Part shown: one piece after another, positions 32,238 to 39,074 of the stretch
Layout: every line of letters begins with the position of its first letter
Numbering within the stretch: position 1 is the stretch's first letter
Assembly: GCA_029262455.1 (NCBI GenBank)
Contig: JAJCZJ010000127.1
Span: forward strand, 1 to 47,238
Origin: Deltaproteobacteria bacterium
Lineage (GTDB): Bacteria; Desulfobacterota; Binatia; HRBIN30; CADEER01
DNA: 47,238 bases
Direction: 5' to 3'
The notes under the pieces: generated by a model
Database searches by the model: none
What the model saw: the letters and a program-made list of their open reading frames with translations, nothing else
What the model was told of the DNA's origin: nothing
Position numbers and translations under genes: made by a program

Positions 32238-32534
32238 ATGCGTATTGCCCTAGCGGCTCTGTTCCTGCTGTTCACCAGCCAGAGCGTCCAGGCTCATGCG
32301 CCTGTTTGCGCCGATCGGAAGACTGTCATTACCCATCTAGCCGAGAAGTATGGGGAGACGGTGGTTGCGATCGGTATTGATAGCAAAGGTCGTTTGGTGG
32401 AAATGCTCGTTTCTGAAGACGCAAGGACATGGACGATACTGTCTTCAAAGCCGGGTGAAAACATAGCGTGCGCTCTAGCGATCGGCGGGGACTGGCAAAA
32501 GCTGAACCCTAAACCTATGGGTACGGAACTGTAA
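32238..32534 (+). CDS. Small secreted protein (98 aa)
   Basis: A clear signal peptide (MRIALAALFLLFTSQSVQAHA, cleavage after about residue 20) is followed by a small alpha/beta domain (CADRKTVITHLAEKYGETVVAIGID...WTILSSKPGENIACALAIGGDW). The domain has two cysteines, which could form a disulphide in the periplasm. Similar short secreted proteins occur in phages and Alphaproteobacteria, without known role. The ribosome site is ACAGGAGACGAC. It is the first gene of the lysis-side operon. Confidence 0.7.
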   Translation: MRIALAALFLLFTSQSVQAHAPVCADRKTVITHLAEKYGETVVAIGIDSKGRLVEMLVSEDARTWTILSSKPGENIACALAIGGDWQKLNPKPMGTEL

Positions 32535-32536
32535 AA

Positions 32537-32722
32537 ATGCAGCAGAGTGTCTTAGAGCAGGCGGGTAAGGCCGCGGACGTAGCATTGATACCGGCAGTCG
32601 TCTTGACATTGATTGGTTGGTTGCCGGTCGCAACTGGAGTTCTGACATTCATCTGGGCGGCGTTCCGAGTATACGAGCTGAAGACCATTCAGAGCTGGCT
32701 ACGCCGCCGAAAAAAATCCTGA
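32537..32722 (+). CDS. Small membrane protein, holin candidate (61 aa)
   Basis: About residues 14-45 are hydrophobic (ALIPAVVLTLIGWLPVATGVLTFIWAAFRVYEL), perhaps one long or two short membrane helices. They precede a strongly basic tail (RRRKKS), a layout seen in class II/III holins. It lies 2.9 kb upstream of the endolysin, so the assignment is tentative; the 34297 product is an alternative holin. Confidence 0.5.
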   Translation: MQQSVLEQAGKAADVALIPAVVLTLIGWLPVATGVLTFIWAAFRVYELKTIQSWLRRRKKS

Positions 32723-32747
32723 TCCTCTATTTTACCGGAGCCGGTAT

Positions 32748-33935
32748 TTGAAACACGTTCTTGACGAGAACCTGCGCCAGTTTGCGACAGACGCCCAATG
32801 GGAAAAGCTGAAATCGTACGCCGAGCACGGGTCTGATCGGGCAGCGGCTAAAGCTCTCGGGAAAAGTAAGAACGCTGTTTTTTCTGCACGCCACGCTGTT
32901 CTGGCTAGAGCGATTAAACACGGCTACTCCCCCGACCACGATATGGTTCACGCACTGCCGGACGGATACCGCCTCAAAGGCACGTCTACTCTGTATGACA
33001 GCAAGACCGGCGAACCTAAAATTCAGTGGGTTAAGTCGGAAGCGGACAAAGAACGCCAGGCAGAAATCTTCCGCGAAGTCGTTGAGGCACTAGCCTCCGG
33101 CCTGCCACGCGTCGAACCGACAGACGGTCCAAGCCATCTTCTCAGTAGTAATTTAATGAGCTGCTACCCGGTAGGGGATCATCATCTTGGAATGCTGTCG
33201 TGGGATAAAGAGACGGGCGCCAACTACGACTTGAAGATCGGCGAAAATCTGCTCGTTAGGGCTACTGATTATTTAGTGCAATCAGCGCCGGCCTGCGACA
33301 AATCCACTGTCGTCTTCCTGGGTGACTTCATGCACTACGATAACATGGAGCCTGTAACGCCGACTGGACGCAATCAGCTCGACGCGGATAGCCGGTATCC
33401 GAAGATGGTCCGTACCGCCGTGCGCTGTATGCGTTATCTAATCGAAGAAGCGGCGAAGCGCCACCGCGAAGTCCATGTCGTGGTCGAGATCGGCAACCAC
33501 GATCTCTCCAGTTCTATCTTTCTGATGGAGTGCCTGCACAACATCTACGAGAACGAGCCCCGTATCACAATTGATACGTCGCCGGCCCATTATCACTACT
33601 TCCGGTTTGGTCAGAATTTGGTCGGAGTGCATCACGGCCACGGCGCCAAGATGCAGAACCTGCCGCTTATTATGGCAGCCGATCGCTCAGAGTGGTGGGG
33701 TGAGACGGCGCATCGGACTTGGTGGACCGGCCACATTCACCACAGCAAGACACAGGCCGCGGTTAGCGCCCAAGATTTCACGGGCTGCACCGTCGAGAGC
33801 TTCCGCGTGCTCGGCCCGGAAGACGCCTGGGCACATCAGAAGGGCTATCGAGCCAAGCGAGACCAGAAGTCTATCGTTTTGCACAAGGACTTCGGGGAAG
33901 TCGCACGTCACACCGTCAACCCAGAAATGTTTTAG
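32748..33935 (+). CDS. Calcineurin-like metallophosphoesterase with N-terminal HTH-like region
   Basis: 395 residues from a TTG start with CGGAGCC upstream. The phosphoesterase motifs are VGDHHLG, VVFLGDFMHYDN, VEIGNHD, GVHHGHG and TGHIHH, in the order expected for the two-metal active site. Residues about 20-55 (WEKLKSYAEHGSDRAAAKALGKSKNAVFSARHAVLAR) look like a helix-turn-helix of the transposase/terminase-small type. Phage members of the family are usually taken as nucleases or phosphatases; the substrate here is unknown. Confidence 0.85.
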   Translation: MKHVLDENLRQFATDAQWEKLKSYAEHGSDRAAAKALGKSKNAVFSARHAVLARAIKHGYSPDHDMVHALPDGYRLKGTSTLYDSKTGEPKIQWVKSEADKERQAEIFREVVEALASGLPRVEPTDGPSHLLSSNLMSCYPVGDHHLGMLSWDKETGANYDLKIGENLLVRATDYLVQSAPACDKSTVVFLGDFMHYDNMEPVTPTGRNQLDADSRYPKMVRTAVRCMRYLIEEAAKRHREVHVVVEIGNHDLSSSIFLMECLHNIYENEPRITIDTSPAHYHYFRFGQNLVGVHHGHGAKMQNLPLIMAADRSEWWGETAHRTWWTGHIHHSKTQAAVSAQDFTGCTVESFRVLGPEDAWAHQKGYRAKRDQKSIVLHKDFGEVARHTVNPEMF

Positions 33936-33944
33936 GGGCCAGAA

Positions 33945-34292
33945 ATGCCGAAAAAGAAGAAGAAAACTTTGTCTAAGGCCACAGCCGCCAAGTATCAGAA
34001 GATCCCTGTCTTCCAAGGGACAATCGGGCGGTTCCCAAGAGCTATGCGAGAAATCGCAACCGTATCTGTGTTTGGCGCAAACAAGCACCAGGTCCCTATG
34101 GGCGATATGAGCTACCTCGACGTGCCGGACGCCGAGAACGTGTACCTCAACGCCGAGAGCCGGCATTTGGTTGCGGAGGTGATCGAGGGCCCAGCCAACC
34201 ACGAGGATGGAGAGCTGTTGCATAAAGCTCAGAAGGCGTGGAACGCGCTGGCTGACCTTGAGGTCTATCTAAGCAACAGCACAGAAACCTGA
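33945..34292 (+). CDS. DUF5664-like (dNTP diphosphohydrolase N-domain-like) protein (115 aa)
   Basis: Lysine-rich start (MPKKKKKTLSKATAAK), then REIATVSVFGANKHQVPMGDMSYLDV and a helical end, SRHLVAEVIEGPANHEDGELLHKAQKAWNALADLEVYL. The last part matches the style of the small DUF5664 domain found in many phages, alone or fused to MazZ-type dNTP pyrophosphohydrolases. No catalytic MazG core is present, so an enzyme activity is not claimed. Confidence 0.6.
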   Translation: MPKKKKKTLSKATAAKYQKIPVFQGTIGRFPRAMREIATVSVFGANKHQVPMGDMSYLDVPDAENVYLNAESRHLVAEVIEGPANHEDGELLHKAQKAWNALADLEVYLSNSTET

Positions 34293-34296
34293 CGCC

Positions 34297-34764
34297 GTGT
34301 TAGTCACCCTTGCCGGCGCAGCTATAGGACTGATTTCCAGCGCCCTGCCGGAAATTCTTGGCCTGTTCCGACAAGGCTCTGACAACCGGCAAGAGCTTGC
34401 AGTCCTGGAACTGCAGATCCGGCGGGAGGAACTGCAGCACGGTTTCCAGATGCAGGAGATCGAGGCCCAGGCCGATATCCGAGAGATAGAGGCTCTGCAC
34501 CGGGAGTTCGCCGGGCGAAAGGCCACCTACCGATGGGTGGAGGCACTGATATCGAGCGTGCGGCCCGTGATGACCTACGCCTTCTTCGCGCTCTACGCGG
34601 GTGTGAAATACACGCAGCTTCAGTTGGCGTTGCGGGCACTGAGTGGAGACATGTTTCTCGCCCTGCCGACTGTTTGGCAGGACCCGGACCAGGCAATTTT
34701 TGCCACCATCATCGGTTTCTGGTTTGGCAGCCGAAACCTTCAGAAATACCGGAGAGGAACCTAA
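34297..34764 (+). CDS. Membrane protein with coiled coil, holin-like (155 aa)
   Basis: GTG start. A hydrophobic N-terminus (LVTLAGAAIGLISSALPEILGLF) is followed by a charged coiled coil (NRQELAVLELQIRREELQHGFQMQEIEAQADIREIEALH, about 30-70). Two further hydrophobic segments (PVMTYAFFALYAGVKYTQL and AIFATIIGFWFGSRNL) complete it. Proteins of this layout are often found just before phage endolysins and are called putative holins. It is 0.8 kb from the endolysin, in the same operon. Confidence 0.6.
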   Translation: MLVTLAGAAIGLISSALPEILGLFRQGSDNRQELAVLELQIRREELQHGFQMQEIEAQADIREIEALHREFAGRKATYRWVEALISSVRPVMTYAFFALYAGVKYTQLQLALRALSGDMFLALPTVWQDPDQAIFATIIGFWFGSRNLQKYRRGT

Positions 34765-34767
34765 CAC

Positions 34768-35115
34768 ATGGAAGTCGCCAACATTGCCCGTGTCTGTCAC
34801 GAGGCGAACCGCGCGCTGTGCCTCGCTCAGGGGGATACATCGCAACCGCTGTGGGAAGACGCCCCGGATTGGCAAAAAGACAGCGCTGTTAGCGGGGTCG
34901 AATTTTGCCTAGCAAACCCGGACGCTGGTCCTGATGCCAGCCATAAGAACTGGCTGAAGGACAAGAAAGTGGCCGGTTGGATGTATGGGCCCGTCAAAGA
35001 CCCCGAGGCCAAGACCCATCCCTGCATGGTTGCCTTCGGAACCCTCCCGATGCCGCAGCAGATGAAGGACGTGCTTTTCAGCACGATCGTTGCCGTGTTG
35101 AGGCACCATGATTGA
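34768..35115 (+). CDS. RyR domain protein (115 aa)
   Basis: Nearly the whole protein matches the RyR domain as seen in many phages: IARVCHEANRALCLAQGDTSQPLWEDAPDWQKDSAVSGVEF, then ASHKNWL, GWMYGPVKDPEAKTHPCMV and PMPQQMKDVLF. The domain is named from ryanodine receptors; in phages and bacteria it is proposed to bind a nucleotide or other small ligand, and its role in infection is not settled. The stop lies inside the next gene's start region (8-bp overlap). Confidence 0.85.
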   Translation: MEVANIARVCHEANRALCLAQGDTSQPLWEDAPDWQKDSAVSGVEFCLANPDAGPDASHKNWLKDKKVAGWMYGPVKDPEAKTHPCMVAFGTLPMPQQMKDVLFSTIVAVLRHHD

Positions 35116-35578
35116 GGCTCTGGCTGCCGTTCTACTGTGCGCCGTAGGCCACTTGTTCCGAGACGGGACGCCGCCGCTTGGCAGTACCCAGATCGCCAGG
35201 GCCGTTGCTGGAGTGTTCTGCGTTGTCGGCGCTCTCTTGCTGTTCCCCCTGTGGGTCGGGGTGGCCTTCGGCCTAGCGGTATGGGTCGGTTTCTATTCTG
35301 ACCAACAACACGCTAAGGGCCAACAAGCCCGTGGCTGGCAGGACGCCGGCTGGCTTGCAGTGTCCGGCGTAACCTCACTAGCCCCGATCGCCATCGTCGC
35401 GATGCTGACTTTACAGCCCTGGGCCTGGCTAGTCTTCCTTGCTGGCGCCTTGAAACCTGCTATCTGGTTCGGGGCCTACGAGGTCGTGAGCCAGAAGAAC
35501 TATCCTACCAGGCCCGCGGCCGTAGCGTTCGGAGCGCTGGTGGGCGTAGTGCTTGTCGGGCTGTCTACGCTGCAATGA
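35108..35578 (+). CDS. Polytopic membrane protein (156 aa)
   Basis: Four to five hydrophobic segments with short loops (for example IARAVAGVFCVVGALLLFPLWVGVAFGLAVWVGFY, WLAVSGVTSLAPIAIVAMLTL and AAVAFGALVGVVLVGL). No family recognised. It is placed directly before the endolysin, with a 4-bp overlap (ATGA). It could help lysis or be a superinfection-exclusion protein; neither is shown. Confidence 0.6.
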   Translation: MIEALAAVLLCAVGHLFRDGTPPLGSTQIARAVAGVFCVVGALLLFPLWVGVAFGLAVWVGFYSDQQHAKGQQARGWQDAGWLAVSGVTSLAPIAIVAMLTLQPWAWLVFLAGALKPAIWFGAYEVVSQKNYPTRPAAVAFGALVGVVLVGLSTLQ

Positions 35579-36078
35579 CCCTGGACGCCGCCCGCAGAGC
35601 CCCAGGAGAACAGCCCGGCCGGCGAACTACCAGCGCCGACGGGATAGACCTTATCAAGCGGTTTGAGAGCCTGCGCCTGGCGCCCTACCACGATGACGTG
35701 GGCTACCCGACCGTGGGTTACGGGCACCTGCTGAGCAAGCAGAAATGGGCCGATCTAAGCCAGTGGCCTGTAATCACAGAAAGGGAAGCTGATGACATCC
35801 TGGCGCAGGATCTGGGGCGCTTTGAGAGGGCGGTATCGAGATTGGTACGAGTACCGCTTACTGAAGGCCAGTTTTCGGCGCTTGTGTCCTTCAGTTTCAA
35901 TCTGGGAAGCGGAGCGCTACAAGCAAGCACATTGCGAAGAACCCTCAACCGGGGAGAGTATCACACAGTTCCGACACAGCTTATGCGATGGGTCTTCGCC
36001 GGAGGTCGGAAACTGAGGGGGCTGGTCCGGCGGCGAGAGGCCGAGGCAATTCTAGGAATGATGTGGAGCGCACCATGA
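35575..36078 (+). CDS. Endolysin, GH24 lysozyme (muramidase)
   Basis: Cuts the beta-1,4 bond between MurNAc and GlcNAc. The catalytic triad of T4-type lysozymes is in the right spacing: E31 (KRFESLRL), D40 (PYHDDVGYPTVGYGH) and T46. The C-terminal half has GQFSALVSFSFNLG and the RRREAE end usual for phage lysozymes. There is no signal peptide or SAR segment in the first 25 residues, so it should need a holin. 167 residues, ATG start overlapping the previous stop. Confidence 0.93.
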   Translation: MTLDAARRAPGEQPGRRTTSADGIDLIKRFESLRLAPYHDDVGYPTVGYGHLLSKQKWADLSQWPVITEREADDILAQDLGRFERAVSRLVRVPLTEGQFSALVSFSFNLGSGALQASTLRRTLNRGEYHTVPTQLMRWVFAGGRKLRGLVRRREAEAILGMMWSAP

Positions 36079-36296
36079 CCGAGTACATCACCCCCGCTGA
36101 AAGCAACGAAATTGGCCGGAAGAAAGCCGCTAAGAAGGCCGGCACCCGGCGGCGAAATCCGCGCTCAGCCAGGGAGTTTCAAGGGCAGGTCGTCGTCCCC
36201 ATATGGCTAGATAGGCCGCACTGCAAGCGCATGGCTGCGGAGTGGGGCTGCACGGAAGAGCAGGCGTCTCAGCGCCTCTTCAAGGAAAACTACTGA
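36075..36296 (+). CDS. Small basic hypothetical protein (73 aa)
   Basis: The ATG overlaps the endolysin stop (ATGA). It has a Lys/Arg-rich first half (NEIGRKKAAKKAGTRRRNPRSAREFQGQVVVPIWL), then a short helical end with a single cysteine (MAAEWGCTEEQASQRLFKENY). No membrane segment or lipobox is seen, so it is not a spanin. It could bind nucleic acid. Last gene of the late operon. Confidence 0.6.
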   Translation: MTEYITPAESNEIGRKKAAKKAGTRRRNPRSAREFQGQVVVPIWLDRPHCKRMAAEWGCTEEQASQRLFKENY

Positions 36297-36543
36297 CGCC
36301 GATCTGTGCCAGAATGTGTGCCAATTTCCGCTTTGTTCCGTTTGTAGGGCGTCCTACAAAATAGCTACCTGGCTGAAATTCTTGAGTATTATCTCATTGT
36401 GGTCTGCCTCCGCCAGGGCCTATATTCGGCGCTTGTCGGAAGTGTAGGAACCAGAGAAACCCACGTAGAGCAGGTGCATTTGCGTCATTCCATCCTACAA
36501 CGTCCGACAAAATAACTGTGCCAATGGCACATTATGCGCCAGC
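36297..36543. promoter_or_regulatory. Gene-free region between late operon and integrase (operator repeats, attP candidate)
   Basis: Contains the perfect dyad TTTGTAGGGCGTCCTACAAA (36341-36360). Two direct pairs of the recurring motif follow: TGTCGGA/TGTAGGA on the plus strand (36434-36440, 36443-36449) and the same pair on the minus strand (36509-36503, 36499-36493). TGTGCCA is repeated near 36305, 36316 and 36517, the last within GTGCCAATGGCAC. A position just downstream of the integrase gene is usual for attP, so the repeats may be integrase arm sites as well as operators. The core cannot be named without the bacterial junction. Confidence 0.5.
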
Positions 36544-37596
36544 TCAGAGGACACCAATGCCGCCAACGTCAGCGTCCATAATTGACGCCAGATGCTCTGG
36601 GCAGTGATGCAGATAGACGCGCTCCACAGTGGCTATGTTGTCGCCGAGCAGGCTACCTATATCGTAGAGAGACACACCGTCCTGAGCCAGGTGGACGGCG
36701 CGGGTGTGCCGCAGCGTGTGCGGGGTCACGTCCTTTAGGCCGGCGCGCGAGACACACCAGGAAAACTGGCTGAAAATGTCTCCGGGATGGTCAAGTACGT
36801 ATTCGCTCACGCGCTCTTCGTACGCTTGCCGAATGATGGGTAGCAGAGCCGGGGATATCGGGACGATGGGGCGCCGCTTGTTGGTCTTTTTCTCACCCGG
36901 GCGGGCCAAGTGTATTAGCGCGCTGTTCAGGTCCACCTGGAACCAAGTCAAGCGCTCCAGCGCGTTTCTCCGGCTGGCTGTATAATACGCTATCGCGGAG
37001 AAGCGAAACACACGCGGTAGCCGGTCCACTCCCGGGGAGGACATTTTCGCCACCTGGAAAAGCGTTTTAAGTTCGCTCTTAGATATCCAACGATCCCTGG
37101 GAGGGCCTTCCGGCGGTGAAATTATCTCTGGAATGTCTTCTAGCTTCAGCCGCTTTTTCTTTTTCTCGTGCTTAAAAGCCGCCTGCAGGGCCGTGAGTTC
37201 CCGCCTGTGCGTTGACGGCTTTGAAGCTTTGCCGATGCCGCCGCTAGAACGTGAGGCGCAGTAGCTGTCTATGTCAGCCTCTGTTACATCGCATACGGCC
37301 ATATTACCGAAGTGTTCTATCAGATGGTCTATGCAGGTTATCTGGCGCGAAACATCCACGACGTTCCTCTCAACATGCTCAATCCTATAGTGAGTGAGCG
37401 CGTCACCGCATGTGAGCGCCATATCAGCGGGCCCGCCTTGCAGCTCCGGGCCGGCGGTCAGGAACGCCGCGTAACGAGCCTTCGCTTCTGCAGGGTCTTC
37501 TGTACCCAGCGAGAGGCGCTGAGTTTTTCCGCGCTCTGTCCAGAAGACATAGAATTTTTTGCCGCGTTTTCGGAGTTGGGGAATTTTCTCTGACAT
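36544..37596 (-). CDS. int: Tyrosine-family site-specific integrase
   Basis: Integrates and, with an excisionase, excises the prophage. 350 residues: an N-terminal arm-binding region (RKRGKKFYVFWTERGKTQRLSLGT), a core-binding SAM-like domain (about 60-145) and a catalytic domain. R209 (TASRRNALERL), a lysine in the KKTNKRR hairpin, H293-x-x-R296 (HTLRHTRAVHL) and Y328 (ERVYLHH) form the active site. The usual third histidine (LGH) is Asp here (LGD), a known variation. The ATG follows AGGAGCC in the standard spacing, inside the xis-like gene. Confidence 0.95.
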   Translation of the reverse strand: MSEKIPQLRKRGKKFYVFWTERGKTQRLSLGTEDPAEAKARYAAFLTAGPELQGGPADMALTCGDALTHYRIEHVERNVVDVSRQITCIDHLIEHFGNMAVCDVTEADIDSYCASRSSGGIGKASKPSTHRRELTALQAAFKHEKKKKRLKLEDIPEIISPPEGPPRDRWISKSELKTLFQVAKMSSPGVDRLPRVFRFSAIAYYTASRRNALERLTWFQVDLNSALIHLARPGEKKTNKRRPIVPISPALLPIIRQAYEERVSEYVLDHPGDIFSQFSWCVSRAGLKDVTPHTLRHTRAVHLAQDGVSLYDIGSLLGDNIATVERVYLHHCPEHLASIMDADVGGIGVL

Positions 37597-37820
37597 AGCA
37601 GGGCTCCTATGTTCTGAATGTCTATTTCTCTAAAACGATAACTGCCGGGAAGCCGTAAGCAGGGCAGCAACTTTGTGTGCGCCCAGCGCCGCACTGTATC
37701 CGGCTGAACACGAAGATGATCCGCCGCTTCTTGCGTGGTCAGCCACCTAGTTCCTTCTGCGGCAAAGCCACGATCTTCAGTGCCGTTTCCATCTTCAAGT
37801 TCGCTTCCACTTCCAGCCAT
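37458..37820 (-). CDS. Excisionase / MerR-type helix-turn-helix protein
   Basis: The core WLTTQEAADHLRVQPDTVRRWAHTKLLPCLRLPGSYRFREIDI is a small winged HTH of the excisionase (HTH_17) type. Between repressor and integrase it probably bends DNA for excision and may steer transcription. The frame runs 139 bp into int, so the last 45 residues are read in another frame over int codons. The only ordinary start in frame (37820) overlaps the repressor by 82 bp; a CTG at the repressor stop is the alternative. Confidence 0.7.
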   Translation of the reverse strand: MAGSGSELEDGNGTEDRGFAAEGTRWLTTQEAADHLRVQPDTVRRWAHTKLLPCLRLPGSYRFREIDIQNIGALLCQRKFPNSENAAKNSMSSGQSAEKLSASRWVQKTLQKRRLVTRRS

Positions 37821-38137
37821 GCTGTACCATCTCCCATAGCTGTAAATTTGAATGGACCGGGTTTCGCGCGTTCAACCGCTAGCGAACCGCCAGGCAGCAA
37901 ATCATTTTCTGTGACCCCCAGAGCAACACAGATTTTTCTGAGCTGAGGCGGCAGCGGCAAACTGCTAGCGGCGAGGTATCCGCTAACACTGTCTCGCCCG
38001 CGCGCGCCGCCGGCTGGGTTTGTCCCCCAAATCGCTCTAGCCAAATCACTCTGGTTCCACCCTTTGTCGTTCAAAATGTTCTGCAGTCTTCTGGCGAACT
38101 CCCGCTTTAGCTGATCCCGCGATCGCCTGTCCGTCAT
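37739..38137 (-). CDS. Cro/CI-type helix-turn-helix repressor (132 aa)
   Basis: N-terminal XRE-type HTH: LQNILNDKGWNQSDLARAIWG, with the recognition helix interrupted by a Gly-rich loop before GRDSVSGYLAA. A helical extension (LRKICVALGVTENDLLPGG) and a short C-terminal domain (FTAMGDGTAWLEVEANLKMETALKIVAL) follow. There is no LexA-like S24 peptidase, so RecA-driven self-cleavage is not expected. The ATG follows GGGGGGA. It is divergent from the early replication operon, with operator-like repeats in the gap, and is the best candidate for the lysogeny repressor. Confidence 0.85.
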   Translation of the reverse strand: MTDRRSRDQLKREFARRLQNILNDKGWNQSDLARAIWGTNPAGGARGRDSVSGYLAASSLPLPPQLRKICVALGVTENDLLPGGSLAVERAKPGPFKFTAMGDGTAWLEVEANLKMETALKIVALPQKELGG

Positions 38138-38170
38138 AGCCGTCCCCCCATAAGTCTATATTCGTACATT

Positions 38171-38318
38171 TTCGACAATGTAGGGAAATCGTAGTGCATT
38201 GCGTATTTTGGAACAAGAAAAATCGGGCAGAAAGAACGAAGGTAAAACAATAGGATAGAATTTTTACCCTGTGGATTAATCAAAACCTGTTGAAGGGTGT
38301 ATGTGGTGTCTGTAGGAT
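38171..38318 (+). promoter_or_regulatory. Early promoter/operator region between repressor and replication operon
   Basis: For the plus strand, TTGAAG (38290-38295) and TAGGAT (38313-38318) are 17 bp apart. TGTAGGA (38311-38317) covers the -10 box, and a weaker TGTGGTG lies 9 bp before it. Closer to the repressor, TTCGACA faces TGTAGGG (38171-38185). The repeated motif over a -10 box in the repressor/early gap suggests this is the repressor's own operator (inference). Confidence 0.55.
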
Positions 38319-38345
38319 GTTGAACGTAGAAGGAAGCACCCACCC

Positions 38346-38398
38346 GCAGGTGGCCCTGGTCGGTTTTCTTGCCCTCCCTGACCGCCAGGGTCACCTGC
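38346..38398 (+). promoter_or_regulatory. Long imperfect stem-loop in the early leader
   Basis: GCAGGTGGCCCTGG (from 38346) pairs with CCAGGGTCACCTGC (to 38398) with one mismatch; CGGT/ACCG extends the stem inward, around a 16-nt loop. It lies between the proposed early promoter and the first gene (38419). It could be an attenuator, antitermination or operator element. No T-run follows. Confidence 0.5.
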
Positions 38399-38418
38399 AA
38401 ACTCTCGGAGCCGTCATT

Positions 38419-38850
38419 GTGATTTTGGCCGAAAATGTCCAGCACGCGAGCATATCCTCCCTGCAGTCAGAGCGATCGAACGCAGTAGAGGCGGCAGCGT
38501 CAGCCAAGCAACGTATCTCGGCCGTAGACGCTGAGTTGGTCCGCCGGTTCGGCGAGCAAGGCAAGACCGCTCTCGCAAACCTGGGTAAAGAAACCGGCAC
38601 GACAACCCTGGAGCTGGAAAACGGCCCGAAGCTCAAAGCAGATGTTTCCAAAACCGTCAAGTGGGACGGCGATGCGCTCGCCGCGCTAGCGGCAGACATG
38701 ACCTGGGAGAACGCCAGCCACTTTTTCGAGATTAAGTTCTCCATGAAAGAGGCGATGTACAAAGCGCAGCCGCCGGGCAATTTTCTGGACAGCTTGACCG
38801 CGGCGCGCACCGTCAAGACCGGCGACATAAAAATCGAGTTTGCCGCCTGA
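38419..38850 (+). CDS. Phage replication-module hypothetical protein (143 aa)
   Basis: The GTG at 38419 is chosen because CGGAGCC lies in the same spacing as the other AGGAGCC sites. The N-terminal half is a coiled coil (SSLQSERSNAVEAAASAKQRISAVDAELVRRFG). The C-terminal half (VKWDGDALAALAADMTWENASHFFEIKFSMKEAMYKAQPPGNFLDSLTAARTVKTGDIKI) is a domain commonly found beside phage RecA-like and ssDNA-binding genes. Its function is not established. First gene of the early operon. Confidence 0.75.
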   Translation: MILAENVQHASISSLQSERSNAVEAAASAKQRISAVDAELVRRFGEQGKTALANLGKETGTTTLELENGPKLKADVSKTVKWDGDALAALAADMTWENASHFFEIKFSMKEAMYKAQPPGNFLDSLTAARTVKTGDIKIEFAA

Positions 38851-39041
38851 TGCCCCCCCGCTTTGTTCTAAACGCACTCACGCTCGCTGTCGCGACGGCC
38901 GTCCGGCGCGAGAAAAAAGCGTACCGCCATAACCGGATCGGGCGAGGTGTTCGCAACACGCGCTGGAGCAAGACGGTAAAGTTTTATGACGCCGGGTTTT
39001 GCTCCGGCAAGCAGGAGCGAGAACGACGGGCTGCGCTGTAG
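38850..39041 (+). CDS. Small basic protein (63 aa)
   Basis: The ATG overlaps the previous stop by 1 bp (TGATG). Very basic (VRREKKAYRHNRIGRGVRNTRWSKTVKFYD), no cysteine motif. It may bind nucleic acid. There is no good ribosome site, so it depends on coupling. Support is modest: it fills the only space between two confident genes and has plausible composition. Confidence 0.5.
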   Translation: MPPRFVLNALTLAVATAVRREKKAYRHNRIGRGVRNTRWSKTVKFYDAGFCSGKQERERRAAL

Positions 39042-39074
39042 CCCGCGCCTCTTTTCAACACAGGAGCCAACTCT

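Noticed and set aside
36075-36296. Spanin gene after the endolysin
   Set aside because: No N-terminal membrane segment, no lipobox and no overlapping second frame with these features.
38134-38445. 103-codon minus-strand frame overlapping the repressor start
   Set aside because: It covers the early promoter and the long dyad and has no good ribosome site. The same DNA carries regulatory repeats and the start of a supported plus-strand gene.
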